Positions 21,616-32,715 of a stretch of DNA of 64,000 nucleotides are shown piece by piece. The translations under genes and the position numbers were made by a program. Position 1 is the first letter of the stretch, and each line of letters starts with the position of its first letter. This DNA is from Malachius bipustulatus. Its lineage: Eukaryota; Arthropoda; Insecta; Coleoptera; Melyridae. Below the pieces are notes generated by a model. It was given only the letters and a program-made list of their open reading frames with translations. It made no database searches and was not told where the DNA came from. The stretch spans positions 4,378,858 to 4,442,857 of the forward strand of contig OU342633.1 of the NCBI GenBank assembly GCA_910589415.1, written 5' to 3'.

Positions 21616-23747
21616 AATCTGCCTTTTATTTTCTTTGTCAGAACTTCCTTCTTCTTCTTCGCTATCAATATTTTCTGAAATATCTTTTCTTTCTTCACAG
21701 TCTTGTCACAGTCTTTCTCTATTTTCTCGCTTTCTTCATCTTCTAATCTAGAATCTTCTTCATCTTCTAAATTCTTCTGTGTTTCTTCTTTCTCTTTGAT
21801 TTCATCTATTAATATTATTTTCCTATCCTCTTTATATTGATCAACATTTATTTCATTATAATTTGTTTGTGTTTCATCGAACGTTACATCTCTTGAACAT
21901 ATAATTTCATTTCTTTTAAAATCCCACAATCTATATCCATTTATACCATATCCAACCATAATACAAGTTTTGGCGCGTTTTTCCAATTTGTTTAACCTCG
22001 GTAAAATGACCGACCAAGCACGACTTCCGAAAATTCTCAATTTCGACAAATTATTGAAATTATACCATCTTGTGGCAGGAGCAACACCTCCATTTGAACT
22101 AGTAGGAGATCTGTTCAACTCATATGCTGAACATAAAATGGCTTCTCCCCAAAGTTCTTTTGGCAAATTAGTTTCTGCAAATTTAGTACGTACCTTATCT
22201 AAAAGAGTTCGATTCATTCGTTCTGATTTACCGTTTTGTTGCGGACTATATGGCAACGTGTATTCTATTTGTATACCTTTGTCTCTACAGAAATCTCTAA
22301 AATATCTTGATGAAAATTCCCCTCCATTATCACATCTTATCTTTTTGGTTTTATTCCCGTGCTGAGTTTTAATTAATTTAATAAAATCAATTACGTTTTG
22401 AGCAGCTTCATGTTTTGATTTTAACAGCTTTACAATTAAGAAATTTGAATAATCATCAATCAATACCTGAAAATATCTATTACCTTCAAAAGTAGGCGTT
22501 ACAACTGGACCTGCAATATCTGTATGAATTAACTGACCTATTTCTGTAGTTTTATTGCTACATTCATAAAAAGTTTTTCTTGTGCTTTTACCCTCAATAC
22601 AACTACTACATGTTTTCTTATCACTAGGTAATCCTAATTGTTTTAAGCCATATCGATTTAAGTGTCCTAATCTTTTGTGCCAAACATTACCATCGTTACA
22701 CTCATTGAGTTCTTTGACCCTTACTTTAAAACAATTTTCAGTTTTGAATTCTATGTTTAACAAGAATAAATCTTTTACAGTTATACAATGAAATGTCATA
22801 CTACTTTTGAGTATTTTGGCTCTCTTTTTACCTCGTTCATCTTTATCGAATATTACTCTAAAATCCTTTTTTAATAATTGTGATACAGACAATAAATTGT
22901 GTGACATACCTTCAACTAACAGAGCTTCTACTGTTATTCTTTTACCTTGACAAATACATTGAAGAGTTCCCTTTTTCCTCGCAAGTAAGACGTCACCACT
23001 TTTTGCTGTTCCAATTTTGATTTCTTTATCCAGATCTCGAACATCAGTCATGTAGTGTTGCAATTCAGCTGTAACCATGTGTTCTGTAGCACCGGAGTCC
23101 AATATAAAAGAATTTTCACCATTAAACTGTTGGTCACAACTTAGAGCTGTGAACGCGACATCACTGGCATTGTTAGCTTGTTGACCCCTTCCATAACTAC
23201 CTCTGAAACCTCGATTTCCTCTACTAAAACTTCTACCTCTTCCTCTTTCGTACTTTTTATTTTGTAAGCACTGAAAGGTTTTATGTCCGGGTTTACCACA
23301 ACCGTAACATACACATGGGCTTGCTTTAAATGTGACTTCATTATTGTAACGACTTCCACTACTACTTTCAGTTTTTGACTTCACCTTCAGTTCTTCGTCT
23401 AACAATCTGGCTTTTATAAAATCCATAGTAACGTCAGTATTCATAGTTTCTATTGCTGTCACTACAGCACTGTATTCTTCATTTAACGATAGCAACATGT
23501 GACATACTTTATCTGATTCATCCATTTTTGACCCAACACTTTCAAGTTCACGAATTAAAGTATCAAATTTTAAAAAATGATCTTCTAGCTTCTCACTCTT
23601 CTTACACTTGAGAGTCAATAATTTCTTCTTCAATGTTAGTTTTGTGAACACACTCTTCCTTTGAAATACATCTTCTAGTGATTTCAGCATGTGCTTCGCA
23701 GATGTTGAATCCTTGATTATATCCAAATGCTTATCACTTATACACAT
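21612..23747 (-). pseudogene. Copia-1 gag C-part, protease and integrase
   Basis: In order along 711 codons: the gag C-terminal half, a CCHC knuckle CYGCGKPGHKTFQC (residues 147-160), a protease LDSGAT (about 215-220), a pre-integrase HHCC region (WHKRLGHL, then CSSCIEGK), and an integrase core with D in LIDDYSNF, D in RCDNGGEF and E in NGKSERMNR. The 5' end is out of frame with the gag start, and the 3' end shifts out of frame before RT. Confidence 0.9.
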
Positions 23748-23938
23748 TGTACTATTATAGATTTAGCTTTAGCATCTTTCACTTTGAATTCTTCCTTTTT
23801 CTTTTCTTCTTTGATGTCTGCAATTTCACCTTCTAATACTTCCTCGATCTGCTTCTCTTCCAATAATGCTCTTACTCTAAATTTCCAATTATTGAAATTT
23901 TCCGACGTTAGCTGGGGGAACATTACGGTATTATTCAT
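23738..23938 (-). pseudogene. Copia-1 gag start
   Basis: It begins MNNTVMFPQLTSENFNNW, the usual copia gag opening (an N-x-x-NW block). A one-base shift near 23745 throws the frame into a stop, while the neighbouring frame carries on gag. The further upstream in-frame ATG at 24004 is less likely because it lies in the leader. Confidence 0.82.
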
Positions 23939-24077
23939 CTTGTACTTTTCTTTCTTGAAAACATACAATAGACAATAATAATCATGAACACAGCCTCGTG
24001 CCACGGTAACCTCTCAACTCGATGAACTTTAACAAAAGTGATTTAACTACTTCTCGCGTAGTCCTGGACCCATAACC

Positions 24078-24324
24078 TGTTACGATTATTATTAATTAGG
24101 GTACCGGGCAAAATAATCATCATTACTTTCTATAAACAAACATCTATTTATTGTAATAATAGTTGTAGAAAATAAAATTAACAAACAGACAAGCACATTC
24201 TTATTCTTTAATATCGAGAGTGAGTATCGACAATCGAGTTGAACTTCCTGGTTCTTTTTGTTCAGTTCACTTTTGGTTCAGCAATATCCCAACGCTAAAT
24301 TGCGCTCTAACTCTTATCTCAACA
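24078..24324 (-). repeat. 5' LTR of Copia-1
   Basis: 247 bp; no difference seen from 16599-16845. It is followed by the target duplication ATATT at 24325-24329. Confidence 0.95.
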
Positions 24325-24386
24325 ATATTCACCATTATTTATGCTAAGCATATATCAGATATATGATGCTAAGTTGTAACATTGAG

Positions 24387-24754
24387 TACGTTCACCTGAC
24401 GTCAACCGTTGAGTTGTTGAGGTAGCGCTTGCGTTCAGACATACCGCTCACTTACAACCGTTGTTCAACTGTTGAGTATTTTTGTGAGCGTAAATATTTC
24501 ACGCTCAGCACAGTCAACGTGTATGTTGCGGACATGCGCCAAGTGGGAAGTAAAAGTTGCAAGTAAGAATGCTCCTGATACAATCAGCGACAAATAAATG
24601 CTAATAATTACTTGTATGAACTTGAATCGTATCCAGAAACATGTCACATATCTCTCGATGTCAACAATGCGTTCAGACTATTTCCAACATGTTGAAACAA
24701 CTTACACTCAACCGTTTTGCGCTGCTATTCAACAGTTGACGTCAGGTGAACGTA
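24387..24754. mobile_element. MITE, TACGTTCACCTGACGTCAAC ends
   Basis: The left end matches the reverse complement of the right end (GTTGACGTCAGGTGAACGTA) over 20 bp, with a looser match further in. TA at both outer edges would fit a Tc1/mariner-type target. There is no coding. Confidence 0.7.
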
Positions 24755-24931
24755 CCCATTGTAACACATTAATGTCATTAAAAATGACAAGTAGAATTTG
24801 AAGGTTATTAAAGGGACCAAATGAAAATTTTTGACATTAGGAAGATTCAAAAACAATAAATTTAATAATCGATTACAACATTGCCCTGGCTTTGTTGTCA
24901 AGTTTTTTATGTAAAAAAACTGATTTTGTTA

Positions 24932-25754
24932 AAGTCTGTACACTGAGAGTTGTCTGTTGTGAGAACTAAGGATACATCATCTCGTTATATTTCTTACTCC
25001 TTCTATTGCATTGCATAGTCAATCGAGTTAAAATGGGACGTATTGTCAGAAATACGTTTGAATCGTCAGCAATTCTAAAAAGATGAGCGAGAGTGAGACG
25101 GAAGTATCGACTCGCGTCTTGATACGCTTAGATTGATACGATATTACGATAAGATTGTTGTCGTTACTATCAGTAGTGTCAGTGTCAGCGGTAAATATTA
25201 AATATACTATAATAAGGTTTGTCTTGTGATTTGAAACGTTTTTAATACGAAATTAGCAGAATTACCTGTGTCCTGTGATAAACTATGAGTAACTTATTAT
25301 AATTGCTCGAATGCCTAAAAATCTACTTCCTTGCTTTGCCTGGGAAACTATTGAACTCCCTAGTACGTGGTCTTGTGGTAAAATTGCTGATGGAATATTT
25401 TACTTGCAAATAAGAAAACGGAGGTGTTATTCTTTCTTTTAAACGGCAACCAGCAGGTATTAGGTGACATGATATTTCTATCATGATGATAACAATAATT
25501 ATTATGATTCTTATTTACTTGCATTATATAATATTTGTTATCAAAAAGTTGCAAGGCTCTACTTCGTCAATAACTTGTCGAAATAATATATTTATAGGAT
25601 ATTCATTATTCCTCAACATACGCCACTGACACGAACTGCGATACCACATCTGGTTCGACTTAGAAATAAGTGTACGATTCAAATCGAATTAAATGAAATT
25701 GTTTAGTCAGAATCAGTGTGGCATGACAACGGACAACTCTCAGTGTACAGAGAG
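24932..25754 (+). mobile_element. TA-flanked non-autonomous element, copy 1
   Basis: The inverted ends share CTGTACACTGAGAGTTGTC. TA flanks both sides (24930-24931 and 25755-25756). A second, closely similar copy lies inverted at 62915-63761, and the shared sequence stops exactly at the TA on each side. This supports a Tc1/mariner-type TA duplication. No transposase ORF is present. Confidence 0.82.
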
Positions 25755-25756
25755 TA

Positions 25757-26243
25757 TGTTTACGTCTGTCAGTTTTGAGACTTAATTGGATTATCTATAA
25801 AAATAGGCAAAATGCGAAATCATTTAAGTAAAGAAGCACAGCAGATGGTGGCAAATTTGATTGAATAGGTACTATATAAAGACGAATCAATGAATAATGA
25901 TGGGGGCCCCTTTATTACCCCTAACATCAGTGAGCGAGGTATAAATCATTTTCTAGTTCAGGTTCAAATTTTACTGACATGAAGTATGAATAAGTAATAA
26001 TTATGATTTAGGGTAGGTGAAACTCTGAATTGTCGATTGGTACAATTAAAATAAATTGAGCCGTAATTGATAAGGGTCAAAACCATTGGAAAGTCCCCAA
26101 AAGTCAATCGCGGCAGAATACGCGGTCACCAGTTTAAGCGAAGTGAATGAAGCGGCAAAACCTACCGCGATTCTCTCTACTAAATGTATCAGCAGAGTGA
26201 GTAAGCAGGTAGCAGGTAATGCAATGATTCACATATTTATAAA
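25757..26243. other. No gene seen
   Basis: AT-rich sequence with no repeat structure or supported ORF noticed. Confidence 0.45.
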
Positions 26244-26746
26244 GGTGTCCCATCAGCTCATTCGAAGCGGTCTCTGTGGGCCAAACGATGTATTTTTTCA
26301 AACATTTTTTTGAAAATTCAAGTACAGGATCACAATGGCCATTATTTAAAACTATTTTGGACTATACAGAGTGTCCCATATGAGAGTGTCATATCAAAGT
26401 AATGTTTTTTAAAATGAAATGCTCCTATGTTATTGCATTTTTAGATTGTCTGAAAAGAAAAACTAAGATTGGTTTTTACTGTTGGTGTGTAAATTCAGAA
26501 GTTTGTGAGTTATAAACAAGTGAAAATTTTCATTTCTGAAGTTCAAGGCCATGTACAACGAAAACGGCTTAAGATAGAGAAAAACGGCTTACATGTCCCT
26601 ATTTTAACTTTTTATCTACTATCCTATATGGTAAAGAAACATGTGTACTTTCTTTGTTTTGTTTTTTTGGCGACGCGCGAAGAAATCTCAGATTTTTTCA
26701 AATTTTTTATCACCCTGTATAAACATTTTATCTACATCGTAGGATA
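26244..26746. mobile_element. Foldback element, GGTGTCCCA...GCTCATTCGAAGC end, left part
   Basis: The left end resembles those at 27903 and 44559 and, inverted, at 38210. It contains the shared inner block AAAACGGCTTAAGATAGAG plus TTACATGTCCCTATTTTAAC. It is cut at 26747 by insertion of the next element; its continuation (TAGTACATGAAAAAG...) resumes at 28573. Confidence 0.65.
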
Positions 26747-27110
26747 TACCCACACAGCAAAATCACGTTCCATATAGACATATCAGATATATCTCGATTG
26801 AGAGATGGTCGTATATCTCAAAAATATGTACAAATATACTTGAGACATAAATGAGATGTTTCAGAGATATCTTAATGTCCGCCTTTTAAACGTCTTTGAG
26901 ACATTTTGTTGAGAGATCTCAGATATGTCTCAGATTATCTCCAAGATGTCTCAGCAACCTAACTTAGAGATCACAGAGATATAATATTTGAGATGTCGTA
27001 TCTCCCAGAGACATATTAATTTTAGCCTTTTAAACGTCTGAGAGATTTTTTGTTAAGATATCTCAGAAATGTCTCAAAATATCTCCAGGAGATTACAAAA
27101 TCTAGATGTT

Positions 27111-27513
27111 TACAGGGTGTTAAGAAAATGGCGGATAAACTCTTCAGTACATTGTAGGAGACACTCAGTAGAGTACGGGAAAAATAATTTAAAAAATTCT
27201 GCTCTTCAATTTGGTGAGATAAAAAAGACCAAAGTTATTATTTTACTATCTTTGTTTTAGGTATATATTTTTTTCTTTGTAAAGATATCTTTTGAAGATT
27301 TTAGTTTTTTTGTTGGTTGTTATTTTTTTTTACAAAATACCAGCAGTTTTATATCGTGTTAAACGTTGCCAAATTTATTGTTCACTATTTTGCTTAGAAT
27401 CTTTTAAAATGTAGCTCTGGATTTTGTAAAATTATTTTTCCCGTACTCTACTGAGTGTCTTCTACAAATGTACTCTGAAGAGTTTATCCGTCATTTTCTT
27501 AACACCCTCTGTA
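27111..27513. mobile_element. Foldback element, ACAGGGTGTTAAGAAAATGG ends
   Basis: The arms of about 100 bp are reverse complements (GGCGGATAAACTCTTCAG, GAGTACGGGAAAAATAATTT and their mirror images). The middle is AT-rich. It is nested inside the CCCACACAGCA element. Confidence 0.75.
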
Positions 27514-27535
27514 GTTAGGAGACGGATGCCGTTTG

Positions 27536-27653
27536 GGCAGGCTTAGGAAAAGAATTTAATATGTCCAAGAGTGAATCTGTAAAATGAAAGATTTTGATTG
27601 TTCCCAGTTTTACAAATTCATTCTCAGATATTAATTGTTTTCCTAAGCCTGTC
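27536..27653. repeat. Short inverted repeat
   Basis: CAGGCTTAGGAAAA near 27540 and TTTTCCTAAGCCTG near 27650 are inverted, with further weaker pairing inside. It is possibly a small hairpin element. Confidence 0.5.
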
Positions 27654-27902
27654 TTACTTAATGAGCGGGTTTCATTTGCTTATTATTCGCTCAAGTATTT
27701 AAAGAATCACATTACTTGGGAATAATAGTAATAATAAATAAAAATTTCAAACAATTTTTTATGAAATTATTTAATTGAAATTAAAAAATAAAAATACCTA
27801 TAAGATTTTATAAAATTATTAAAAAATTATAAAAAAAATTCTCATAAAATAATATACCCACTTATTAATTATATATTATAAGCTGCAGGTACTACTAATA
27901 TT

Positions 27903-28480
27903 ACAGAGGGTGTCCCAGCTTATTCGAAGCGGTCTCTGTAGGCCAAACGATGAACTTTTTCGAAAAACTTTTTGAAAATTCAAGTACAGAATCACAATGG
28001 CCATAATTTAAAATTATTTTGGAGTATAAAGAGTGTCCCATATGACAGTGACATATCAAAGTTATGTTTTTTTAAATGGAAAGCTCCTATGTTATTGGAT
28101 TTTTAGATTGTCTGAGAAGAGAAAATAAGATTGACTTTTACAGTTGGTGTTTAAATTCAGAAGTTTTTGAGTTATAAACAAGTGAAAATCGTCATTTTTG
28201 AAGTTCAGGGCCCTGTACAACGAAAACGGTTCAAGATAGAGAAAAACGGCTTACATGTCCCTATTTTAACTTTTTATGTACTATCCTATGGTATAGAAAC
28301 ATTTTTACTTTCTTTGATTTTTTTATCTGGCGACACGTGGAGAAATCTCAGAATTTTTCAAATTTTTTATCACCCTGTATAAACATTTCATCTACATCAT
28401 AGGATAGTACATGAAAAGTTAAAATAGGGACATGTAAGCCGTTTTTCTCTATCTTCAGCCGTTTTCGTTGTACAGGGCAT
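27903..28480. mobile_element. Foldback element, GGGTGTCCCAGCTTATTCGA end
   Basis: The left half carries the terminus seen at 26244 and 44559. The inner part folds back: the CCTGTACAACGAAAACGG block at about 28210 is mirrored at about 28450-28475 around an axis near 28345. The right outer end is missing; GAGATATC-type repeats of the enclosing element follow. Confidence 0.65.
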
Positions 28481-28572
28481 TGATATAGGGAAAATATCTC
28501 AAAATAGATGAGATATTGTGATCAATATGAGACCTTTTTGAGATATATCTGAGATATTTGGTGCTGTGTGGG

Positions 28573-28793
28573 TAGTACATGAAAAAGTAAAATAGGGACA
28601 TATCGATGGTCTAACTCTAATACCCTGTATCTGCAAAAAATCAAAATTTTACTTTTTCGCGCCATTCGGTTGTACGTTTACTCTGTCATGGTCATGAGTT
28701 GAAATACACCGTATTGGCTTGGGAAATTATTGGCTACAAAAAAAGTTTTGTAATCTCCTGAATCATATTATAGCCCTTTAAAACTAAAAATAA
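28573..28793. other. Foldback remnant, then unremarkable sequence
   Basis: At 28573-28610 this is the continuation of the foldback element interrupted at 26747. It ends in an ATCGATGGTCTAACTCTAAT segment that recurs inverted at about 37885-37910. The rest is unremarkable. Confidence 0.45.
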
Positions 28794-29879
28794 CCCAGGC
28801 AGCAATCGAACATTCACTGAATGTTAAAAATGAACATTCAGCCAATGTTAGAAACGACATCAGATTCGTGAACATTCAATGAAGGTTAGTTTTAAATGTT
28901 CAGTGAATGTTCAGATTTAAGCTTTAGTGAACATTTATAAATGAATGTGTACTGAACATTCAAAAATGAACATTCAGCCAATGTGAAAAACGACAGATTC
29001 GTAAACATTCAAAGAATATTATAGTTTTAAATGTTGAGTGAATGTTTGTTTTTTTTTATAAAACTGATCATCACTAAGAATTGTATTACCTATATGGAGG
29101 TGAAAAGCTGAAAAAAATAATACACTATGTAGGTGTATTCCATTTATCAATCCATCAGTGAACAAAATAAATTATTATTATTATTATAAGGTCACATTTG
29201 CTCTTTCGTGTTGTTTTTCTTCTTCCTGTCTACATCATAATACCTACCTACCTATAATAATACCTGGGATGAAGAATTAGATTAGTTTGCATCACTCTCT
29301 GCACCTTCTCTCTCCGACCAGACAAGCATAAAATACTTAGCTTGCTGATAATTTATTGTGACTTTTATACCTATACATAGGTATATTCATAGTTTAGAAA
29401 AACAAGATGAAATGCCAAGAATAGGAATAGCGGACATATTGGAGTTATTGGACACAAGACAAAAGAGAATACTGGGAAGGGAATGCAATAGACAAGAGAG
29501 CTGCGCGCGCAACACCTCGTTGTAATAATTATAATAAAATATAATTCTGGTTTTTATCAATTTTTAAGCCAAATATTTTCGTTTCAGCATGTAATTTTCC
29601 AATTTTTTTGGTATATGTTATTTACCTGATGTCAGTGCACCTGTATGTAATTGCGTGCAATAAACATTTCATCTTAAACATTGTATGAATGTTAATTAAA
29701 CATTGCATTTTGAATGTTCAGTATCTAATGTTCAATGAATGTTTATTCAAGGTCTGAAAACGAACATTAGAATCTGAACGTTGCCTGAATATTCGGAAAG
29801 TCTGTTTAACATTAGAGCAATGTTTTAATGTTCGGTGAACATTTAGGGAACATTCAGTGAACATTCCTTGCTGCCTGGG
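28794..29879. mobile_element. Element with CCCAGGCAGCA termini and GAACATTC subterminal repeats
   Basis: The ends CCCAGGCAGCA and TGCTGCCTGGG are perfect inverted repeats. The first 270 bp and the last 200 bp hold many copies of GAACATTC or its complement GAATGTTC, often paired as GAACATTCACTGAATGTT. The middle is AT-rich with no ORF of note. The design matches 26749-28572: similar terminus, different palindromic word. Flanks are A-rich, so the target duplication cannot be read. Confidence 0.75.
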
Positions 29880-29903
29880 AAAAAAGCTCTCTCCTCTAAA
29901 ATA

Positions 29904-30030
29904 CAGGGTGTTCTACAAGCTCTATGACAAACTTTGACAGATGGTAGGTTGCTTGATTTTAAACATATTTTTTTTAATAAACATGGGTCCGATTCGTTTT
30001 TGTTTAGAAGTTACAAGCATTTAAAAAACC
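29904..30030 (+). mobile_element. Foldback terminus, ACAGGGTGTTCTACAAGC, left
   Basis: This segment recurs inverted at 37735-37864 with the same outer end. The two ends bracket the tandem duplication and the Penelope-like palindrome, so they may be the ends of one element split by later insertions, or two separate remnants. Confidence 0.6.
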
Positions 30031-30321
30031 TTCTTGCGCATCAAACGCAGAAACAGTGTATTTTTATGCGATTCAACTATGAAAATTTTTGCCGCCTTTT
30101 AAATTGGCTTTCTGAATTTTTCAATAGTCAGGTCGAATTTACGTAGTGGTTTACTGTGAAAATTTCATTTCATTTCGTTTGAAAGCGTGCCATAAAATAG
30201 ATTTTTACATATAATAAACCAAAAAAAAATTGGCAAAATTTAACAATTTCGTCTCTTGTCCTATATACCCGCCACTGACTAACTTTAAAAAGTTACAGGC
30301 GAGTTCTGAAAACCGAACATT

Positions 30322-31845
30322 TGAAATTTTAGAGAAATAAAAATCATGTAAAAAAATTCGAAAAACTCCGCCATTTCTCTTATTTGCTTCTTTAAATTTT
30401 GGAGAGTTACAAGCTATTAGTGTAGTTGTCTACTCCGAAAATTTCAAGTAAATTCCCTCAAAAATGTGCTCATAATCAGTTAAAGAAATTTAGCCATTTT
30501 TACCATTTTCTTATCCACGCCACTAGCTTACTAATGAAAATAATAAAAATTTTATTGCATTAATTCAAATTTCAAATCATTCTAATCCAATCTTGTTAAT
30601 ACAGGTTTGTAGGAGTTTTTATTTTCTGCAATTGGGGTTGGCAGGAGCAGTCATATATGCATGGGTGGTCCCGCCCGAGCCGAGCGCAATGAAAACGGTG
30701 CGCTGGTCTGGTGCTGGTGCTGGTTTTAAATCAAGCAGTCCCGGGTCTGAATATTACATTCAATCGTTAAGTTATTAAACAAGCCTTTAATTATTGTCAT
30801 CCTCATTATTTTGTTGTGAAAAGTTTTCTTTCTATATTGCTTATACAGGGACTAAAAAATAGCCTTTTTCCCTAAAATTCAAAAAGCCGCCATTTTGAAA
30901 CGGCTCGATCGATTTTGCTCAAAAATGCAATACCAGACCACTACTTGTGGATAATATCTTCCTCCCATAAAAATTTCAGCCTCCTAGATTGAAAACTGCT
31001 ACCAGAAAACCGTGCCACAGGACCGGATGTTTCGAAATTTTAAAGGACACCCTGTAGAAGTAACGCGACTTTTGAAAAATTTTTCAACGAAAATTTAACG
31101 TCATCTCAAAGTTTCACAAGAGTAAAAAATTTCTTCCACTAATCTTGAAAGATGAAGCTACTAGAGTGTTTTTAAAATTTTAGAGAAATTTACATCATGT
31201 AAAATAAATTTGAATATCTCCGCCATTTTTTTTATTTGATCCTTGAAATTTTTGAAGATTAAAGAGTATTAGTATAGTTGTCTACTGTAAAAATTTAAGT
31301 TCAATTCCTTCAAAAATGTGCTCAAAAACTGTTATAGAAATTAAGCCATTTTCACTCTTTTCCTACCCACGCCACTGGCTTATTAATGGAAAAAATTCAA
31401 ATTTTTTTGCATTAACTCAAATTTCAATTAATTTTCTTTCAATCCTGTTAACTTGATGTGAAAGTTTTTTTGCCATCTTGCTCATACAGGGATTCAAAAA
31501 ATAGTAAATTTTCCGCAAATTCAAATAGCCGCCATTTTGAAATGGCTCGGCCGATTTTGCTCAAGTGCAATACCAGACCAGTCCTTGTAGACATCTTACT
31601 CTCACAAAAATTTCAGCCCCCTAGATTGAAAACTGCGGCCAGAAACCGTGCCTCAAGGACCGGATACTTGGAACTTTGAAAGGACACCCTGTAGAAGTAA
31701 CGTGACTTTTGGAAATTTTTTCAACGAAAATCTAAAGTCATTCCTCAGCTTTACAAGAATCCAAAATTTCGTTCACTAATCTTGAAAGATAAAGCTACAG
31801 GAGCGTTTTGAAACTCGAAAAATCGTGATTTTGGAGAAATAAATA
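30322..31845 (+). repeat. Diverged direct tandem duplication, two units
   Basis: Unit 1 (about 30322-31172) and unit 2 (about 31173-31835) align along their length with many substitutions. Landmarks in both are ATTTTAGAGAAAT, GTGTAGTTGTCTAC or its variant, CCACGCCACT, AGCCGCCATTTTGAAA and GGACACCCTGTAGAAGTAAC. A third start (TTTTGGAGAAATAAATAT) lies at 31836 before an (AT)n run. Unit 1 has about 210 extra bases. No coding is supported. Confidence 0.7.
30600..30811 (+). other. Extra segment present only in tandem unit 1
   Basis: The segment is GC-richer than the surrounding repeat and absent from unit 2. It follows TTAATACAG, which looks like a splice acceptor, and contains an open frame ending GFKSSSPGSEYYIQSLSY then stop. 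It is not recognised. It could be an inserted fragment or the part deleted from unit 2. Confidence 0.35.
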
Positions 31846-31877
31846 TATATATATATTTATATATATATATATATATA
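31841..31877. repeat. (AT)n microsatellite
   Basis: A simple AT run lies next to the 3' end of the left Penelope-like copy. A similar (AT)n run abuts the right copy at 37277-37294. Confidence 0.8.
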
Positions 31878-31983
31878 CTAAAGTTCTTCTGTAGTCATCG
31901 ACTAGTTTATATGACGAAAAATAGGATAGTGGGGGTTGCGATGAATGGGACTAATAAAAGTAAGAACACTCTTTCTTCTAGTT

Positions 31984-32023
31984 AGTTAAGCTTTCTGCCT
32001 TTATTTAGGCCATCTTCAGAACC
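31984..32023 (-). ncRNA. Hammerhead ribozyme-like motif in left Penelope copy
   Basis: This is the mirror of 37166-37205, read on the minus strand, with the same CTGAAGA core, stem II and GAAA. See that entry for the pairing. Confidence 0.5.
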
Positions 32024-32715
32024 TATAAAATATACAAAATATATCATTACAAGCAAAATAGTGAACGGATCAAGGCCATGTGTAATGACTTACTAATTGA
32101 AGGTGAGATTAATCTTCAAAGTTGTTCAATTCATAAATACTAAGCAGTTCCATGTTAGGCACAAACACACACTTTGCGAAAATTTTTATGAAGGGTTACT
32201 ATCCATTATATTAAAAATTACGTTAAAAACTATGTCAAAAATCATCAAAAATTTCAAAAATTTAAAAAAACAATCACAGAGTCAAGATCACATTTTAAGA
32301 CTAGTCTATCACAGTTATATAACATCTACAAGATGAACCAGGTACGATTTTACATCTCTGCCACATTAATTTAAGGATTAATATACTTAATATTACAATT
32401 ATTATTCGACATTTTTAAGATGAACCATGAGGGAGAAGCCATTTTCTCTATGAATTAAAATCTGTAAATTTTTATCCTACAAAAAGAAGATTTCACTGTC
32501 TTATTGTGTTGTTGAACTGCCAGTCACTTGTCCTGTCATATTTCTGGACATTGTGAAAATTATTAAAAAGTTGGGGTGTGTCAGTTGTCCGTCAATCAAA
32601 ATACTGTTCTCTCAATCTGTCCTAAAAACCACTATTCTCTTTGTTAGTTGTTGTCAGATTGTTTTGTTTTTCGGCGGTATACAGAGTTTTAGTTAGTCGT
32701 TGTAAGCATGTCATG

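Larger units (their letters stand above)
16599..24324 (-). mobile_element. Copia-1, complete Ty1/copia retrotransposon with nested insertions
   Basis: LTRs of 247 bp at both ends look identical. A perfect 5-bp target duplication, ATATT, lies at 16594-16598 and 24325-24329. The primer-binding site next to the 5' LTR (GGTTATGGGTCCAGGAC, just below 24078) matches the internal initiator-tRNA-Met half used by copia. A purine tract (ATCGAGGAGGAG) precedes the 3' LTR. The coding region is broken by two frameshifts, two Harbinger-type elements and one hairpin. Identical LTRs with a dead ORF suggest either very recent insertion of an already defective copy or gene conversion. Confidence 0.95.
26749..28572. 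mobile_element. Element with CCCACACAGCA termini and GAGATATCTC-type subterminal repeats
   Basis: The ends are CCCACACAGCA and TGCTGTGTGGG, with TA on both sides (26747-26748 and 28573-28574). The first 360 bp and last 90 bp are packed with short palindromic words such as GAGATATATC, ATATCTC and GAGACAT. The host foldback sequence resumes across the insertion, which supports the borders. Two other foldback elements are nested within (27111-27513 and 27903-28480). There is no transposase ORF. Confidence 0.7.
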
